8,391 nucleotides of DNA, taken from positions 1 through 8,391 of the forward strand of contig SSGN01000035.1 of assembly GCA_008016945.1 (NCBI GenBank), read 5' to 3'. Positions 5,734-8,391 of this stretch are shown here, one piece after another; the first letter of the stretch is position 1; every line of letters begins with the position of its first letter. The position numbers and the translations under genes are program-made. Source of the DNA: Flavobacteriales bacterium. GTDB taxonomy: Bacteria > Bacteroidota > Bacteroidia > Flavobacteriales > PHOS-HE28. Under the pieces are notes generated by a model that was not told the origin of the DNA, ran no database searches, and was given only the letters and a program-made list of their open reading frames with translations.

Positions 5734-7050
5734 ATGAACAAGATCAAGCTCATCATCTGGCGCGAATTCATCACGCGTGTACGCAAGCCCAGCTTCCTGA
5801 TCATGACGATCCTGGGACCCGTGCTCATCGCCGGTGGCATCCTCCTCACCACCTACCTCGCCTCACAGGAAGCCACCACGCACCATGTGCTGGTGATCGA
5901 CACGGAAGGCGTGATCGGCACCCGGCTCCGGGACACCGATGATGTGAAGTTCCTCCTCGATGGACAAGCCTGGACGGACAGCGCCTTCAAGGCCAGCCCC
6001 TACACCGTACGGGTGAACCTGCTGCCCAACGTGCTCAACGTTCCACAGGCCGACCTGTACTACAAGAGCCTCCCCAGCGAATTCGCCATGGGCACCATCC
6101 GCAACGAGCTGGAGAAGGCCATCGAACAGGCCAAGCTGCGCGACGCCAACATCGACAAGGAGGCCTACGACCGTGTGCGCAAGCCCCTTGACCTGCGGAA
6201 ATTCGACATCGAGGAGGTGGGCACCCAATCCTTCGCCCAAGAACGCGCACTGATCGGCTTCTTCTTCGGCTACTTCATGTTCATCTTCATCTTCATGTAT
6301 GGCGTACAGGTGATGCGTGGCGTGATGGAGGAGAAACAGAACCGCATCGTGGAAGTGCTCATCAGCAGCGTGAAACCCTTCCAACTGATGATGGGGAAGA
6401 TCATCGGCATCGCCCTGGTGGGTTTCATCCAATTCATCCTCTGGATCGTGATGACCACCACCATGATCGGCGTGGGAACCTCCCTGATCGCCGCCGACAA
6501 GTTCGCCCCCGCGCAACTCGCCGAACAAGGCATGACCACCGAGGTACAGGCCCAGCTGGAAAAAGCACAAGCCGGCCAAGCGGCCTTCGACCAGGAAGAG
6601 ATCCTCGGGCCGCTCAGGCAGATCGACATCCCCTTGATCCTCGCCGTGTTCCTCTTCTACTTCATCGGTGGCTACCTCTTGTACAGCTCGCTGCTGGCAG
6701 CGATCGGCTCGGCGGTGGACAGTGAAACGGACACCCAGCAATTCATGTTCCCGGTCACCATGCCCATGATCGCCGCCATCATCATCGCCCAAATGGCGGT
6801 GTACAACCCGGAAAGCCCCGCGGTGTTCTGGAGCAGCATCATCCCCTTCACCAGCCCCATTGTGATGATGGTGCGCGTGGCCATGGGCAGTGCACCCACC
6901 TGGCAACTGATCCTGAGCATGGCCCTGCTCGTTGCCGCCTTCATCGGCACCACCTGGGTGGCGGGCCGCATCTACCGCACCGGCATACTCATGTACGGCA
7001 AGAAGGTGAACTGGAAGGAACTGGGGAAGTGGCTCTTCTATAAAGGGTAG
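5734..7050 (+). CDS. ABC-2 type exporter permease, NatB type
   Basis: This 438-residue inner-membrane protein is the probable channel partner of the ATPase upstream. It starts with a short cytoplasmic tail containing IWREFITRVRKPSF, typical of this family, then a first membrane segment at about 20-43. A large soluble domain at about 44-170 follows, presumably periplasmic. Membrane segments then lie at about 173-194, 223-246, 299-325, 339-357, 366-385 and 390-414. Between the second and third is the conserved cytoplasmic stretch MEEKQNRIVEVLISS (198-212) followed by KPFQLMMGKIIG, a hallmark of NatB-like ABC-2 permeases and likely part of the ATPase contact. The stretch at about 247-298 is polar and rich in Gln and Glu. 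The ATG at 5734 fits the family N-terminus; there is no Shine-Dalgarno sequence. The family includes Na+ and drug exporters, so the substrate cannot be assigned. Confidence 0.92.
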   Translation: MNKIKLIIWREFITRVRKPSFLIMTILGPVLIAGGILLTTYLASQEATTHHVLVIDTEGVIGTRLRDTDDVKFLLDGQAWTDSAFKASPYTVRVNLLPNVLNVPQADLYYKSLPSEFAMGTIRNELEKAIEQAKLRDANIDKEAYDRVRKPLDLRKFDIEEVGTQSFAQERALIGFFFGYFMFIFIFMYGVQVMRGVMEEKQNRIVEVLISSVKPFQLMMGKIIGIALVGFIQFILWIVMTTTMIGVGTSLIAADKFAPAQLAEQGMTTEVQAQLEKAQAGQAAFDQEEILGPLRQIDIPLILAVFLFYFIGGYLLYSSLLAAIGSAVDSETDTQQFMFPVTMPMIAAIIIAQMAVYNPESPAVFWSSIIPFTSPIVMMVRVAMGSAPTWQLILSMALLVAAFIGTTWVAGRIYRTGILMYGKKVNWKELGKWLFYKG

Positions 7051-7104
7051 TCGGCAGGATGGCCCCCCCCTCATGCCCTGGTCCGGACAACCGCGGAATC
7101 GCAC

Positions 7105-8037
7105 ATGCCCCACGCCATCATCGACCTCGGCACCAACACCTTCAACCTGCTCGTGTTCGAACAGGGCGATGGGCCCTTGCGGATCCTTCACAGCGAAGAG
7201 GTGCCCGTACACTTGGGGCGTGGTGGCATCGAACAGGGGATGATCGCACCGGACGCGTTCCAACGCGGGCTGGATGCCCTACAGCGCTACAAGGCCACGG
7301 CTTTGGCACACGGCGTGGCACACCTCGAAGGCTTCGGCACTTCCGCCCTGCGCAACGCCCGTAACGGGAACGCTTTCGCGCGCGCGGCTGCGGAACACCT
7401 GGGCATCCGTATCACCATCATCCCCGGCGATGAGGAGGCCGAGCTGATCCTTGAAGGGGTGCGGCAGGCGGTGCCCTTCACCAGCAAGCCCGCCCTGGTG
7501 ATGGACATCGGTGGCGGCAGCATCGAATTCATCCTGGCCACGGACAAAGCCCTGATGTGGAAGCACAGCTTCGAGGTGGGCACCACACGCCTGCTCGAAC
7601 GCATCCCGGCGAACGACCCCATCACCCTGGAGGAAGAAGCCCGTATCGCCGCCCATCTCGACGACCGGCTCCAGGCTTTGTACGCCATCATCGACCGGCA
7701 CGAGCCGCACGTGCTGATCGGCAGCGCGGGCAGCTTCGATAGCCTCGCCGCCATGGTGCAGGCCGAACGCGGTGCGGCGTTGGACCCGCAGACCACCCAC
7801 CTGGGTTTCACCGCCCTGGAGTTCGACGCCCTGAAGGACCGCCTGCTCCGCATGGACCGCACCACCCGACAACGCGTGCCCGGCCTGCCCATGTACCGCG
7901 TGGACACCATGCCCTACGCCCTGATCGCGATCGAACGGGTGCTCTCCGCCGGCGGCATTCGCGAGCTCCAATGGAGCAGGTACGCCCTGAAGGAAGGTGC
8001 CATGAGGCGTCTTCCGCAGGACACCAACGGCCAATAG
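7105..8037 (+). CDS. Ppx/GppA-family phosphatase (exopolyphosphatase-like)
   Basis: This 310-residue cytoplasmic protein belongs to the ASKHA-fold Ppx/GppA family, which removes phosphate from polyphosphate or from pppGpp. Visible motifs: the first phosphate loop AIIDLGTNTFNLLV (4-17), with Phe at 13 where most members have Ser; GTSALRNARN (78-87); the acidic motif GDEEAELILEGV (108-119), where the family's catalytic Glu lies; the second phosphate loop DIGGGSIEF (134-142); and IGSAGSFDSLA in the second half. It has the length of the short, two-domain form and lacks the C-terminal HD-like extension of E. coli Ppx and GppA. The ATG at 7105 places the first loop at the normal distance. It lies 54 bp after the permease with no terminator between, so it is probably co-transcribed. 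Whether it acts on polyphosphate or on pppGpp cannot be read from the sequence. Confidence 0.9.
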   Translation: MPHAIIDLGTNTFNLLVFEQGDGPLRILHSEEVPVHLGRGGIEQGMIAPDAFQRGLDALQRYKATALAHGVAHLEGFGTSALRNARNGNAFARAAAEHLGIRITIIPGDEEAELILEGVRQAVPFTSKPALVMDIGGGSIEFILATDKALMWKHSFEVGTTRLLERIPANDPITLEEEARIAAHLDDRLQALYAIIDRHEPHVLIGSAGSFDSLAAMVQAERGAALDPQTTHLGFTALEFDALKDRLLRMDRTTRQRVPGLPMYRVDTMPYALIAIERVLSAGGIRELQWSRYALKEGAMRRLPQDTNGQ

Positions 8038-8046
8038 GGGATCCAC

Positions 8047-8391
8047 CTACGCCACCGCCTTCCGCGAAAAGAACCGGAACAGGAGCGCGCCCAATGTGGC
8101 CGCCAGGACCGAGGCGAAGAGGATCCCCAACTTGGCTTGCTCCCGTACCGCCACGTCATCAAAGGCCAGTTCGTTGATGAAGACCGCCATGGTGAAACCC
8201 AGCCCGGAGAGGATCGAGATGGCCAGCATCTGCGTCCAGCCCGTGCCCGCCGGCAAACGTCCCACCCCCCACCGCACCAAGACCCACCCCATTGATAACA
8301 AACACAACGGCTTACCGAAAAACAAAACCACGAAGAAGCCCAAAATGACCCTACCCGCCAGAAACCCAACCAACGCCCTCGGCACTTCGCT
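8047..8391 (-). CDS. nhaA: Na+/H+ antiporter NhaA, C-terminal part (truncated by window edge)
   Basis: The last 114 codons of a minus-strand gene are present; its start lies beyond the right edge, and the family is usually near 390-450 residues. NhaA exchanges protons for Na+ across the inner membrane and supports salt and alkaline tolerance. The fragment matches the end of the family: a hydrophobic segment leading into FFGKPLC, an amphipathic linker with VRWGVGRLPAGTGW, the conserved segment ISILSGLGFTMAVFINELAF, then AKLGILFASVLAATLGALLF as the last membrane helix and a short basic tail FSRKAVA. A GTG at 8385-8383 is inside the gene and is not its start. It converges on the Ppx/GppA gene, with 9 bp between the stops. 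Confidence 0.9.
   Translation of the reverse strand, partial: SEVPRALVGFLAGRVILGFFVVLFFGKPLCLLSMGWVLVRWGVGRLPAGTGWTQMLAISILSGLGFTMAVFINELAFDDVAVREQAKLGILFASVLAATLGALLFRFFSRKAVA

Noticed and set aside
7063..7070. Run of eight C between permease and phosphatase genes as a phase-variation tract
   Set aside because: It lies between genes, outside any reading frame, and not at a promoter position that I can support; length variation there would not switch a protein on or off.

Overview
The window looks like chromosomal DNA from a GC-rich member of the Bacteroidota, most likely the Flavobacteriales side. Two secreted proteins end in a type IX secretion (T9SS) C-terminal sorting domain, which is largely confined to this phylum. 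No gene start has a Shine-Dalgarno sequence, and one promoter-like site resembles the Bacteroidota -7 box. The organism is inferred; no rRNA or other marker is present.

Left part (1-4600), secreted proteins: the window opens in the last 80 codons of a T9SS cargo gene, which ends at a strong hairpin terminator. About 700 bp without an intact gene follow. This stretch holds a diverged inverted repeat and a broken 3' end of another, unrelated T9SS-type gene with a degenerate terminator. Next is a 1,200-residue secreted multidomain protein: signal peptide, four PPC-like repeats, a Cys/Asp-rich calcium-binding-type region, a Cys-bounded beta domain, two copies of a fibronectin-like module, and the T9SS sorting domain. 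Its sorting domain is 59/80 identical to that of the first gene, with a perfect 65-bp DNA match across the stop codon. It ends in a 16-bp hairpin with a GCAA loop.

Right part (4600-8391), membrane and housekeeping genes: an ABC exporter ATPase (NatA type), its ABC-2 permease (NatB type) and a Ppx/GppA-family phosphatase lie on the + strand with gaps of 89 and 54 bp and no visible terminator, so they probably form one operon. They meet a convergent, truncated Na+/H+ antiporter gene (nhaA) with only 9 bp between stop codons.

The exporter probably moves a small substrate out of the cell; Na+ is one family precedent, and the nearby nhaA makes it worth testing. No CRISPR array, transposase, integrase, tRNA, rRNA or phage gene was found. 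The most unusual content is the modular architecture of the large surface protein and the conserved 3' cassette (sorting domain, stop, terminator) shared by the two secreted-protein genes. No clear new multi-gene system is visible.
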